In this document: piece by piece, positions 14,824 to 20,431 of the stretch | Position numbering within the stretch: the stretch's first letter is position 1 | Layout of the letters: each line of letters opens with the position of its first letter | From: a virus | DNA: 21,582 nucleotides | Strand: one strand, 5' to 3' | IMG/VR virus record: IMGVR_UViG_3300005086_000040 | Location: 1-21,582 of that record | Position numbers and translations under genes: made by a program | Notes under the pieces: model-generated | The model's database searches: none | Seen by the model: only the letters and a program-made list of their open reading frames with translations | Told to the model about the DNA's origin: nothing

Positions 14824-15323
14824 CAGCGATAATCCGCGCTATTGCCTTCCACGATCTCACCGAAGTAGTGGAAGAACATGGTGCCGCTGAAGGTCAGGAT
14901 CTGGCTGCGGTTCTCCCAGTCGCGGTCGGGGTCGTCGATCTGGATGAAGGCATCGGTGATGCGCTTGTAGCGCAGGTAGCGCTCGGGCGTGCCCTCGTAG
15001 ATCTTGGCGTTGAAGGTGCCGCCGTTGGCGATGATGTCGACCAGCATCTGGTCGATGCTGCCGGCCGTCACCTCCATGAAGGTCACCTGACCCTGGTGGT
15101 TGACGCGGATCTGCTGCGGCTCGAACAAAGCGGCGCCCAGCGGCGACGGCACCTCGATCTCGCCTTGCACGGCCACGTCCGGCCACGGGCACTGCCGGGC
15201 CAGCAGGTAGTTCTGCTCGAAGCCCTCGATCTCGAAGGTGAAGTCGGAGTTCACGACCTTCTGGCCCATGGCCTTGGTCTGGTCGTAGAAGCCCTTCAGG
15301 TAAGAGGCATTGGATACGGTCAT
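14823..15323 (-). CDS. Tail tube-like protein, 166 aa
   Basis: The length and pattern fit the gp19/tail-tube superfamily: an N-terminal strand FTFEIEGFEQNYLLARQCPW (28-47), IEVPSPLGAALFEPQQIRV (56-74) and a C-terminal strand ending LTFSGTMFFHYFGE (144-157), which matches the closing 'G....Y.G' of tube proteins. Tube proteins stack as hexameric rings inside the contractile sheath; baseplate proteins of the same fold (gp54/gp48-like tube initiators) are the main alternative. It follows a 70-base gap that contains a perfect dyad. The ribosome site is weak (GAGAG, several bases before the ATG), odd for a protein that would be needed in large amount. The next gene overlaps its stop by one base. 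The sheath-like gene lies 5 kb upstream rather than adjacent, which is unusual for a tube gene. Confidence 0.55.
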   Translation of the reverse strand: MTVSNASYLKGFYDQTKAMGQKVVNSDFTFEIEGFEQNYLLARQCPWPDVAVQGEIEVPSPLGAALFEPQQIRVNHQGQVTFMEVTAGSIDQMLVDIIANGGTFNAKIYEGTPERYLRYKRITDAFIQIDDPDRDWENRSQILTFSGTMFFHYFGEIVEGNSADYR

Positions 15324-15366
15324 GGCGAAGCTCTCATTGGGTCAACGGAGGTCGGATTACGACGCA

Positions 15367-15384
15367 GCCATGGCGCACCATGGC
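15367..15384. repeat. Inverted repeat in the gap before the tube-like gene
   Basis: GCCATGG (15367-15373) and CCATGGC (15378-15384) form a perfect 7-bp dyad with a 4-base loop inside the 70-base gap 15324-15393. On the minus strand it is followed seven bases later by TAATCC, a weak -10-like hexamer. No T-run follows, so intrinsic termination is unlikely. It could be an operator or late-promoter element, or an RNA processing hairpin. Confidence 0.45.
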
Positions 15385-15393
15385 CTTGAGATG

Positions 15394-15819
15394 TCAGCGT
15401 ATCGCCGCCCCGAGCGCCGGGGCCGCGCGGTTTTCCTGTGCGGTCTTGCGCCAGTACACCAGCCCGGCCACCAGCCCGGCCGCGGCGGCCAGCCCATAGG
15501 GTGCGCCCGCCAGCAGGGCCAGGTTCCAGCCGCCGGCCGTCATGCCGCCGGTCTCTATGCTGCGCTCGGCCGCGCGTTCGCCCATCCAGGGCGTCAGGGC
15601 ATACTTCATGCCGTGCTTGACGGCGATGGTGGCGACGAAGGCTTGGGGCCCGGTGAGGCCGTCGAACAGCGGGTTGGCCTCCTCCAGGCCGGGCGCCTCG
15701 ATGGCGGCGAACGTGGTCGCGCCATCCAGGTAACTGCCCGCCCCCGGGCGGTGTGCACAACCGGCTACCAGCAGGGCAATCAGCAGGGCGGCAACGGGCT
15801 TGGCGAGACGGGCAGGCAT
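15394..15819 (-). CDS. Putative lipoprotein with C-terminal membrane helix, 141 aa
   Basis: A predicted lipoprotein: residues 1-20 are a type II signal peptide (MPARLAKPVAALLIALLVAG) with lipobox LVAGC and acylated Cys21. A TTFAAIEAPGLEEANPLF segment (35-52) is like the D..TT..AL...G..E.NPL signature of small DUF5658-type membrane proteins. A second strongly hydrophobic segment at about 96-122 (LALLAGAPYGLAAAAGLVAG) precedes a short basic tail. The start is fixed by AAGGAGG five bases upstream. It follows the outer spanin by 11 bases and closes the lysis block, so a lysis-accessory or superinfection-exclusion role is conceivable; both are inference. A lipoprotein that also spans a membrane is odd: the second helix would put it in the inner membrane as well, unless residues 96-122 sit elsewhere in the mature fold. 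Confidence 0.78.
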   Translation of the reverse strand: MPARLAKPVAALLIALLVAGCAHRPGAGSYLDGATTFAAIEAPGLEEANPLFDGLTGPQAFVATIAVKHGMKYALTPWMGERAAERSIETGGMTAGGWNLALLAGAPYGLAAAAGLVAGLVYWRKTAQENRAAPALGAAIR

Positions 15820-15830
15820 GGCGCCCTCCT

Positions 15831-16085
15831 TCAGTGCGTGGTGCGGATGACGGCCTCCAGGCGCCGAACATGGCCCTGCAAGGTGGCGTCGCGTGCGGCC
15901 AGGCCCTCATAGGCGTCATCGGGCAGGCACGCCATGGCGTCGGCCGGGATGCGCGGCAGCGCGGGCCGGTCGGGTACCGGCAGCGGCTCCTGCACGAAGA
16001 CGGTCTCAGTCCTCGTGGCGCATCCAGCCATCAGCAAAATGGTCGCGCCGACCGCTGCGCGCTTCAGTGCGGACTTGCTCGACAT
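15831..16085 (-). CDS. Outer-membrane spanin lipoprotein (Rz1-like), 84 aa
   Basis: An o-spanin: a small lipoprotein that joins the inner-membrane spanin across the periplasm and fuses the membranes in the last step of lysis. The signal peptide is MSSKSALKRAAVGATILLMA, with lipobox LMAGC and acylated Cys22. The mature part is Pro-rich (EPLPVPDRPALPRIPADA, 33-50), typical of Rz1, then ends in a helix (TLQGHVRRLEAVIRTTH). The open frame extends 35 codons further upstream, but that part is Pro/Arg-rich shadow sequence; the ATG at 16085 is chosen because GGAGGAGGGGGAG stands directly before it and the signal peptide begins there. The first 80 bases lie inside the end of the inner-spanin gene in another frame, the usual Rz/Rz1 overlap. 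Confidence 0.88.
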   Translation of the reverse strand: MSSKSALKRAAVGATILLMAGCATRTETVFVQEPLPVPDRPALPRIPADAMACLPDDAYEGLAARDATLQGHVRRLEAVIRTTH

Positions 16086-16299
16086 GTCGCTCCCCCTCCT
16101 CCTTGGCCTCGGCGCTGGCCACGTCGGCGGCCTGGCGCTGGGCGATGCGTTGTTCAGCGGTATCGGCCCGCCGGGCCTGGCGGTCGGCACGCTGGCTGGC
16201 GTTGTCGCGTTGTCGTTGGGCGTTTTGCAGCAGGAAGCCCAGCACGGCGGCGGTCAGCCCCAGGGCGCCGGCGACGATCTGCCATAGGCGGCTAATCAT
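16006..16299 (-). CDS. Inner-membrane spanin (Rz-like), 97 aa
   Basis: An i-spanin: one N-terminal membrane helix (about residues 7-24, IVAGALGLTAAVLGFLLQ) followed by a long charged coiled coil (26-80) rich in Arg, Gln, Glu and Ala (for example QRQRDNASQRADRQARRADT). This is the standard N-in, C-out layout of Rz, shorter than lambda Rz (153 aa) but in the range seen in other phages. Its start has GGGAGG seven bases upstream and overlaps the stop of the preceding membrane-protein gene as ATGA. The outer spanin begins inside its last 80 bases. Function from topology and neighbours; no enzymatic motif is expected for this family. Confidence 0.85.
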   Translation of the reverse strand: MISRLWQIVAGALGLTAAVLGFLLQNAQRQRDNASQRADRQARRADTAEQRIAQRQAADVASAEAKEEGERHVEQVRTEARSGRRDHFADGWMRHED

Positions 16300-16577
16300 G
16301 CTCGGCCCTCCCGCTTGCCCAGCATCGACAGGCCGCTATCCGCCATGTAGCCGGCGGCGAAGGCACCCATCGCGGTCACCTGGCCGCTGTCGATCATGAA
16401 GCCCATGGCCACGGCACTGCCGGCCATGCCCAGCGCCGTGCGGTAGCGCCGGCTCTTCACGTAGTCGACGATCCCCACGCCCTGCCCGCCCGCGCGGGCC
16501 TCGACGACGCGCTTCAGCAGGTGCACCAGGTGGCCAAGCATGGCCATGCCAATCCCGATAACGATCTCGAGCATCAT
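16296..16577 (-). CDS. Small membrane protein in the lysis block, 93 aa
   Basis: A small hydrophobic protein with three likely membrane segments: about 3-21 (LEIVIGIGMAMLGHLVHLL), 46-62 and 63-85. Basic stretches (LKRVVEAR and VKSRRYRT) lie between the first and second segments, and the tail is GKREGRA. It lies between the endolysin and spanins, and could be a holin, an antiholin or a pinholin-like regulator. The open frame extends upstream to 16682, but the extra 35 codons overlap the endolysin and look like shadow. The chosen ATGATG (16577) has GGAGG five bases before it and overlaps the endolysin stop as ATGA; the second ATG (16574) is a possible alternative start, one residue shorter, which recalls dual-start holins. 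I do not recognise a family. Confidence 0.75.
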   Translation of the reverse strand: MMLEIVIGIGMAMLGHLVHLLKRVVEARAGGQGVGIVDYVKSRRYRTALGMAGSAVAMGFMIDSGQVTAMGAFAAGYMADSGLSMLGKREGRA

Positions 16578-17227
16578 GCAAGCCTCCCGCCCCGCTGCTG
16601 GTAGAAATCGAGAAGATCCCGCGCAGCCACTTCGCGCTGGCCGTAGCCCGCGCCCGGGAAGGAGGCCCAGATGTTGGCGCACTTGCGGATGGCATCGCTG
16701 ATACGCCCGGCCATCACGTCGTGATAGGCGCCGCGCTCGCGAATCTGCTGGATGGCGTAGCGGTCCTGCGACGCGGGGCCGAAGTCGGGCAGGCCGAGCT
16801 GCGCCTGGTAGTGCTTCCAGTAGCGGTGCAGGATCTGGTACCGGCCGGCCGCCGTGGAGTGGATGCCATAGGCCGGCAGCCAGACCCGCTTGTTGGGGTG
16901 GTCGCTGTAGTCCGTGAACAGTTCGCCGCCGACGATCACGTTGTAGCCCGCCTCGTCGCCGTAGCGGTCGGTACCCTCGGCGTGGCTGATCATGTCCAGG
17001 AAGGCGCGCATGTTGGCGTCACCGGTCTCGCCACCGGCCAGGGCGTCGAAAGTGTCCGGGCCGGCCACGCCGTCGACGGCCAGTCCGTGGCGCAGCTGGA
17101 ATTCGCGCACGGCGCGCTCGGTCATCGGTCCGTAGATGCCGTCGACATCATCGGCTGCAAAGCCTAGGTCGCGTTGCAGGTGGCGCACGGCATCGCCGCG
17201 GCTACCGCGCTTGAGTAGAACCGTCAT
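16574..17227 (-). CDS. Endolysin: peptidoglycan-binding domain plus lambda R-type transglycosylase
   Basis: A 217-aa modular lysis enzyme that cleaves murein. Residues 5-63 form a peptidoglycan-binding type 1 domain (GSRGDAVRHLQRDLGF, then DGIYGPMTERAVREFQLRHG). Residues 73-215 strongly resemble the lambda R endolysin, a lytic transglycosylase: FLDMISHAEGTDRYG with catalytic-type Glu84, VIVGGELFTDYSDHP (97-111), STAAGRYQI and the C-terminal NIWASFPGAGYGQ (186-198). Lambda R itself (158 aa) lacks the binding domain. There is no signal peptide or N-terminal anchor helix, so release should need a holin. The ATG has GAGG seven bases upstream; the gene starts inside the last 26 bases of the holin gene and overlaps the next gene by four bases, so translation is coupled in the lysis cassette. 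Confidence 0.93.
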   Translation of the reverse strand: MTVLLKRGSRGDAVRHLQRDLGFAADDVDGIYGPMTERAVREFQLRHGLAVDGVAGPDTFDALAGGETGDANMRAFLDMISHAEGTDRYGDEAGYNVIVGGELFTDYSDHPNKRVWLPAYGIHSTAAGRYQILHRYWKHYQAQLGLPDFGPASQDRYAIQQIRERGAYHDVMAGRISDAIRKCANIWASFPGAGYGQREVAARDLLDFYQQRGGRLA

Positions 17228-17510
17228 GGGGCATCCTCATCAGGGTGGCGACATTGCCCCGCGCGCGCAGCGTCAGGACACAGAACAGCAGGGCCAGCGC
17301 ACTCTGAAAGACGCTCACCTCCGGCTCGAGGAACACGATCTCGAGCCCGGCACACAGCAAGGTGCCGATGAGGGCGCTGGCGAATAGCGACAGGTGACGC
17401 TTGTAGCGGCGACTGCCGCGCCGGAAGGTGGCCAGTCGCACGGCTGCAATGAAGTAACTGCAAGCCGCCACGACGGGCACGATGTTATGGATAACGCCTG
17501 TCTCAGCCAT
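17202..17510 (-). CDS. Putative 3-TM holin (Phage_holin_3_7-like), 102 aa
   Basis: A small membrane protein with three predicted helices: about 9-27 (NIVPVVAACSYFIAAVRLA), 39-60 and 65-82, and short basic loops (RRGSRRYKRH, 30-39). The RR..R..RH loop and the C-terminal LRARGNVATLMR motif (81-92) match the 3-TM holin family, where 'RARGNVA.L' is typical. Holins collect in the inner membrane and, at a set time, open holes that let the endolysin out. The start has GAGG before the ATG. It begins nine bases after the preceding membrane protein and overlaps the endolysin by 26 bases, a classic holin-endolysin pairing. The TM count is by eye. Confidence 0.8.
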   Translation of the reverse strand: MAETGVIHNIVPVVAACSYFIAAVRLATFRRGSRRYKRHLSLFASALIGTLLCAGLEIVFLEPEVSVFQSALALLFCVLTLRARGNVATLMRMPHDGSTQAR

Positions 17511-17519
17511 TGCCTCGCC

Positions 17520-17873
17520 TCACTTGCCTTTGCGGCGGTCAAGCCACGTCGCCAGGTCGAACCTTTCGACGTGCTGGATGAGTTTCAGCGACAGCGGGAC
17601 GATCACGATGGCGCCGATGAAGCCGCCGGCCCCGTCATGGGTGACCGGGGTCTGGGCGACGATCTCGGGCGTCATCAGGTAGCCGCACAGGGCGGAGAAC
17701 AGCAGCGCGCCGATGCGCTGCCAGGCCCGAAGGTCGGTCTTGGTGTAGGCCACCAGACCGGCCCCCAGGGCGGCCCCCATCAGGGAGTTGGCGTTGATCC
17801 AGGGCAGCAGGGCCGCCAGCCCGATACCGGTCGCTGTCGCTGCCGCCGCTGCGCTGGTCGTTGGTTCTGCCAC
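17520..17873 (-). CDS. Putative phage holin (Phage_holin_8-like), GTG start
   Basis: A 117-aa membrane protein resembling putative phage holins that begin MAEPTT..A. Hydrophobic segments lie at about 16-26, 29-43, 53-68 and 83-101 in GTG numbering, and the tail is basic (DLATWLDRRKGK). An ATG at 17894 would give a 124-aa form beginning MRNEEGDVAEPTTS, with a weaker GAGGTG before it. I prefer the GTG at 17873, since a consensus AGGAGG stands five bases before it (17884-17879) and the product then starts MAEPTTS as in related proteins. It is nine bases from the second holin-like gene, so the phage seems to carry a holin plus a second holin or antiholin. Family membership is by memory of the pattern. 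Confidence 0.68.
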   Translation of the reverse strand: MAEPTTSAAAAATATGIGLAALLPWINANSLMGAALGAGLVAYTKTDLRAWQRIGALLFSALCGYLMTPEIVAQTPVTHDGAGGFIGAIVIVPLSLKLIQHVERFDLATWLDRRKGK

Positions 17874-17878
17874 ATCGC

Positions 17879-17885
17879 CCTCCTC
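17879..17885 (-). promoter_or_regulatory. Ribosome site choosing the GTG start of the first holin-like gene
   Basis: GAGGAGG lies five bases before GTG (17873-17871), much better spaced than the GAGGTG in front of the ATG at 17894. Confidence 0.6.
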
Positions 17886-17915
17886 ATTGCGCATGGCCGG
17901 ACACCTCGCGACGCC

Positions 17916-18194
17916 CTACCGACGCCCCAGTGATGCCACTGTCTTGACGATTGCACCGCAGGCGCGAATCACACCGTTGAGCCGGTCGTTCACGGCTGCC
18001 TGCAGCTTCAGTTCCTGCTCCTTGCCCTTGCGCCACTCGGCGTAGGCCTTGCCCTCGAAGAAGGCCTCGGCCTCGCTGTGGGTCATGCGCAGCGCCTCGG
18101 GCAGCGATGTCGACGAATATAGGGCCAGGCTATGAGCCAGCAGCCGCTGGTTTTCCGCCCAGGTATCGCGCGAGGTCGGTGATGCAGGTGCCAA
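17916..18194 (-). CDS. Small ORF overlapping the tail-chaperone-like gene; likely a frameshift extension
   Basis: A 92-aa open frame whose only upstream starts are TTG/CTG codons; the TTG at 18194 has no Shine-Dalgarno sequence. The first 65 bases overlap the end of the 252-aa gene in the +1 (equivalently -2) frame, and this frame stays open back to about 18245. Residues 30-60 (LPEALRMTHSEAEAFFEGKA, then YAEWRKGKEQE) look like the short, charged C-terminal part of tail assembly chaperones (gpT-type). Many tail phages make such a part by programmed frameshift near the end of the first gene, lambda gpG/gpGT being the classic case. An independent start at the internal ATG (about residue 37) is possible, but no good ribosome site is visible there. 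I annotate it as real coding sequence with uncertain translation start. Confidence 0.6.
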   Translation of the reverse strand: MAPASPTSRDTWAENQRLLAHSLALYSSTSLPEALRMTHSEAEAFFEGKAYAEWRKGKEQELKLQAAVNDRLNGVIRACGAIVKTVASLGRR

Positions 18195-18888
18195 CTGGAA
18201 ATCGCGCCGGCGGCTTTTCAGCCGCGCTGTCCTCCCTTGGCAGGGCCATCAGGCCGTGCTCGTCGGCTTCCAGCAGGAACAGGTGGTCGAGCTCATGCCG
18301 GACGGCCTCGAAGGCGTCCAGCAGCTGCACAAAGGCGCTCTCCGGGTAGTTGGCGATGACCCGCATGCGCTCGATCAGGGCGGCGTCGACGTCGCCGGAA
18401 GACGGCACGGCGTCGCCATTGACGATGAGCTGGGCGGCCATGCGCCCGATTCGCCAGTGGGCATGACCGGACACGCCGGGCAGCTCGCCCTGCAGGCGCT
18501 CGATGGCCCCGGACAGGGCCCCAGTCAGGTGGCGCGCCTCCCAGCGGTCGCCCTCGATGGTGCCGACCTCGACGCGCTCGCCCGGGTAGTCCTGCTCGCC
18601 CAGCAGGTAGTCGGAGAAGTTGGCCTTGCCGCCGGCCAGGCTGAAGTCCGGACCGTCGTCGAGGGTGGAGGCCATGTAGTGGCAGACGGCCATGGTGCGT
18701 TCCTGCACCGTCCAGTCCTCGGGGTTCTCCACCCCTTGCACGTCGTCGACGGCGGCGCGCAGGAAGGCAGTGGTGGCTTCCTCGTTGAGGTGTGGCGGTA
18801 TCGCCGCCAGGGCGATGGCATCGATCATCGCCAGCTCCCTCATGCGCACCGTCAGGCGTCGAGTGCGCAACACCGGGAAGTGGATCAT
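18130..18888 (-). CDS. Putative tail assembly chaperone-like protein, 252 aa
   Basis: The first gene of a candidate chaperone pair. It begins MIHFPVLRTRRLTVRMREL, an N-terminal pattern of short beta strands seen in tail chaperones and baseplate assembly proteins, then a helical body with NEEATTAFLRAAVDDVQGVE (35-54) and YPESAFVQLLDAFEAVRHEL (181-200). The end is CITDLARYLGGKPAAAGS. There is no signal peptide or membrane segment. The start has AAGGAG seven bases before the ATG and overlaps the stop of the previous gene as ATGA. The next ORF begins inside its last 65 bases in another frame. A T4-like baseplate assembly or cytoplasmic chaperone is an alternative. Notably the gene is followed by lysis genes, not by the tape-measure gene that normally follows a tail chaperone. 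Confidence 0.55.
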   Translation of the reverse strand: MIHFPVLRTRRLTVRMRELAMIDAIALAAIPPHLNEEATTAFLRAAVDDVQGVENPEDWTVQERTMAVCHYMASTLDDGPDFSLAGGKANFSDYLLGEQDYPGERVEVGTIEGDRWEARHLTGALSGAIERLQGELPGVSGHAHWRIGRMAAQLIVNGDAVPSSGDVDAALIERMRVIANYPESAFVQLLDAFEAVRHELDHLFLLEADEHGLMALPREDSAAEKPPARFPVGTCITDLARYLGGKPAAAGS

Positions 18889-19646
18889 TGCGGTTCTCCT
18901 TTCATGGCATCCCAGTCATGGCGATCGATGGCGGTCAGCGTGCTGAACGTCACCGGCAGCTGGAGCTGGATGAAGCGGCCGAACTTGTCGGAGGGGGAAT
19001 TGAGCGGTACGCCGATGCTCTCGACGACCATCGGGGCATAGGTGCGCCCCTTGTAGCGGATGGCCAGCAGGGTCGGCGCCGCCGATGGCATGGCGGCCTC
19101 GACGAAGCCGTTCACGTCGCGTTCGCCCTGTTGGTACCAGTCCAGTGCCGCGGTCAGCAGCGTGCCCTCGGGCGCCAGGTACTGGGGCAGCACCCAGCGC
19201 ATGAGCTGGTCCAGCGGCTCCTCGACCTCGGTGCTGGGGTCGCGCCAGGCGCGCAGCATGAGCGTGGTCTGCAGGCGGATAGGCGGCATGCCGCTGAACA
19301 CCTGCGTGCTGTTGAGCTTGGTGATGCCCGTGCGCCCGCGCGCGGTCTCGCTGACCTCCTTGGTGGCATTGCCAGCACCTTCGCCCAGGCGCTCGGCGAT
19401 GGGCTGGATGGCCCCGCTTTGCAGCATGGCGGCCAGCGTCGGCGCCCTGGCCTCGGGGCCGGCGCCGTCGAACGGCGATTGCCAGTTGAAGGTCGCCTCC
19501 AGATTGGCGTCGTCGACGAACAGGCAGCGCACGCGCGCGCTCTCGTCCAGTGGCTCGCCCTTGTGGTCGACCTCGTAGATGGTCGCCACCAGGTGCGGAT
19601 TGATGCCGTCCCACAGCGGGCCCAGGCCGGTAAATGGCAGCACCAT
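18885..19646 (-). CDS. Putative baseplate/tail-tube-associated structural protein, 253 aa
   Basis: A soluble 253-aa protein I cannot place with confidence. It begins MVLPFTGLGPLWDGINPHLV, then YEVDHKGEPLDESARV. The central part has TKLNSTQVFSGMPPIRLQTT (109-128), LMLRAWRDPSTEVEEPL and LMRWVLPQYLAPEGT (147-161). A motif of a short beta strand, then 'AF/W RDP.TEV..P' and 'W..PQYLAP', is one I associate with baseplate or tube-initiator proteins of contractile tails. The C-terminus LPVTFSTLTAIDRHDWDAM is beta-rich, fitting a tube-fold end. The start has GGGAG six bases before the ATG and is only 17 bases after the terminator T-run. It overlaps the next gene as ATGA. Tube-initiator or baseplate role is inference. 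Confidence 0.5.
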   Translation of the reverse strand: MVLPFTGLGPLWDGINPHLVATIYEVDHKGEPLDESARVRCLFVDDANLEATFNWQSPFDGAGPEARAPTLAAMLQSGAIQPIAERLGEGAGNATKEVSETARGRTGITKLNSTQVFSGMPPIRLQTTLMLRAWRDPSTEVEEPLDQLMRWVLPQYLAPEGTLLTAALDWYQQGERDVNGFVEAAMPSAAPTLLAIRYKGRTYAPMVVESIGVPLNSPSDKFGRFIQLQLPVTFSTLTAIDRHDWDAMKGEPQ

Positions 19647-19662
19647 GTCAGACTCCCGTCAG

Positions 19663-19685
19663 AAAAAAGGCGGCCACTGGCCGCC
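19663..19685 (-). terminator. Intrinsic terminator between the capsid/tail genes and the downstream operon
   Basis: On the minus strand GGCGGCCA and TGGCCGCC form a perfect 8-base inverted repeat (19678-19685 and 19669-19676) around one base, so the folded stem is about 7 bp with a 3-base loop. It is followed directly by six T (19668-19663). This is a good rho-independent terminator 23 bases after the stop of the 237-aa gene. The next gene's ribosome site starts six bases after the T-run. Confidence 0.85.
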
Positions 19686-19708
19686 AAACACCCCACCCCA
19701 TCGTCGGG

Positions 19709-20422
19709 TTACTTGCCCATGCGACGGCGCACCTTCATGGACTTCAGGCGGCGCGCCTTGGCCCGTGGGCTGTGCGCCTTCTTGCGCGCCTTGCGGATGG
19801 CCAGCTTCTGCTTGCCGGACAGCCGCACGTTGCCGGAAACGCGCTTGTTGACACGCTTCTTCTTGCCGCCTCGCACCACGGTGCGCTTGCGGTAGGCGGC
19901 GTCGAATACGGCTTCCTGGTCGGCCTCGTCGAAGGTGAAGTCGTCGATGGCGTCGAAGGCGGCGTCACCGTCGGGCAGCGCAGCAGCCACGGCGTCACGG
20001 ATGCGCTCGGCGGCCTCCTCGTCCCAGTCGTCCAGCAGCAGGCCGATATCCTCGTCCTCGATCCCCACGGCGGACAGGTAGTCCCAGGCCGCCTCGCGGG
20101 CGACGTCGACCACCTCGTTCTCGTCCTCGTCGAGCTCGCCGTCCTGGTTGTCGTCGGCGATGCCGACCATCATGGCCAGCAGTCGGTCGGCGCTGCTCTC
20201 GCCATCGTCCAGGTCGTCCTCCTCGATCCACTGCTGGATGACGGCGACGGCATCCATGCGCAGGCTCATGTGCTCGTACTCGCCGGCGGAGTCGAGCACC
20301 GGCTCGCCCGCGTCGTCGAGCACCAGGAAGCGCCGGGGCATGCCCTCGGGCTCGGCGGCGGGCTTGGGTTCACGCTTCGCGGGGTAGATCAGCCCGCGCA
20401 GCACGTTCTGCAGTTCGCTCAT
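19709..20422 (-). CDS. Acidic/basic bipartite protein with EF-hand-like loop, 237 aa
   Basis: A protein with three parts. Residues 1-35 are basic and Pro-rich. Residues 36-175 are strongly acidic (WIEEDDLDDGES, 65-76) and contain an exact 12-residue EF-hand-type loop DDNQDGELDEDE (90-101) with Asp1, Asn3, Asp5, Gly6, Leu8 and Glu12 in place. The last 60 residues are extremely basic (RGGKKKRVNKRVSG, GKQKLAIRKARKKAHSP, RRLKSMKVRRRMGK). There is no signal peptide. A strong TAAGGAG precedes the ATG, and the gene follows the sheath-like gene by nine bases and ends at the terminator. The pattern suggests a protein that binds calcium and nucleic acid or negatively charged surfaces, such as a virion-internal or scaffold-like protein. 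I do not recognise the family and the role is inferred. Confidence 0.78.
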   Translation of the reverse strand: MSELQNVLRGLIYPAKREPKPAAEPEGMPRRFLVLDDAGEPVLDSAGEYEHMSLRMDAVAVIQQWIEEDDLDDGESSADRLLAMMVGIADDNQDGELDEDENEVVDVAREAAWDYLSAVGIEDEDIGLLLDDWDEEAAERIRDAVAAALPDGDAAFDAIDDFTFDEADQEAVFDAAYRKRTVVRGGKKKRVNKRVSGNVRLSGKQKLAIRKARKKAHSPRAKARRLKSMKVRRRMGK

Positions 20423-20431
20423 GGTTTCTCC

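Noticed and set aside
16086-16190. A 35-codon N-terminal extension of the outer-spanin frame.
   Set aside because: It would place a Pro/Arg-rich stretch before the lipoprotein signal peptide; the downstream ATG has a strong ribosome site and starts the signal peptide.
16578-16682. A 35-codon extension of the 93-aa membrane-protein frame into the endolysin gene.
   Set aside because: Arg/Gly/Pro-rich shadow of the endolysin end; GGAGG before ATGATG gives a better start.
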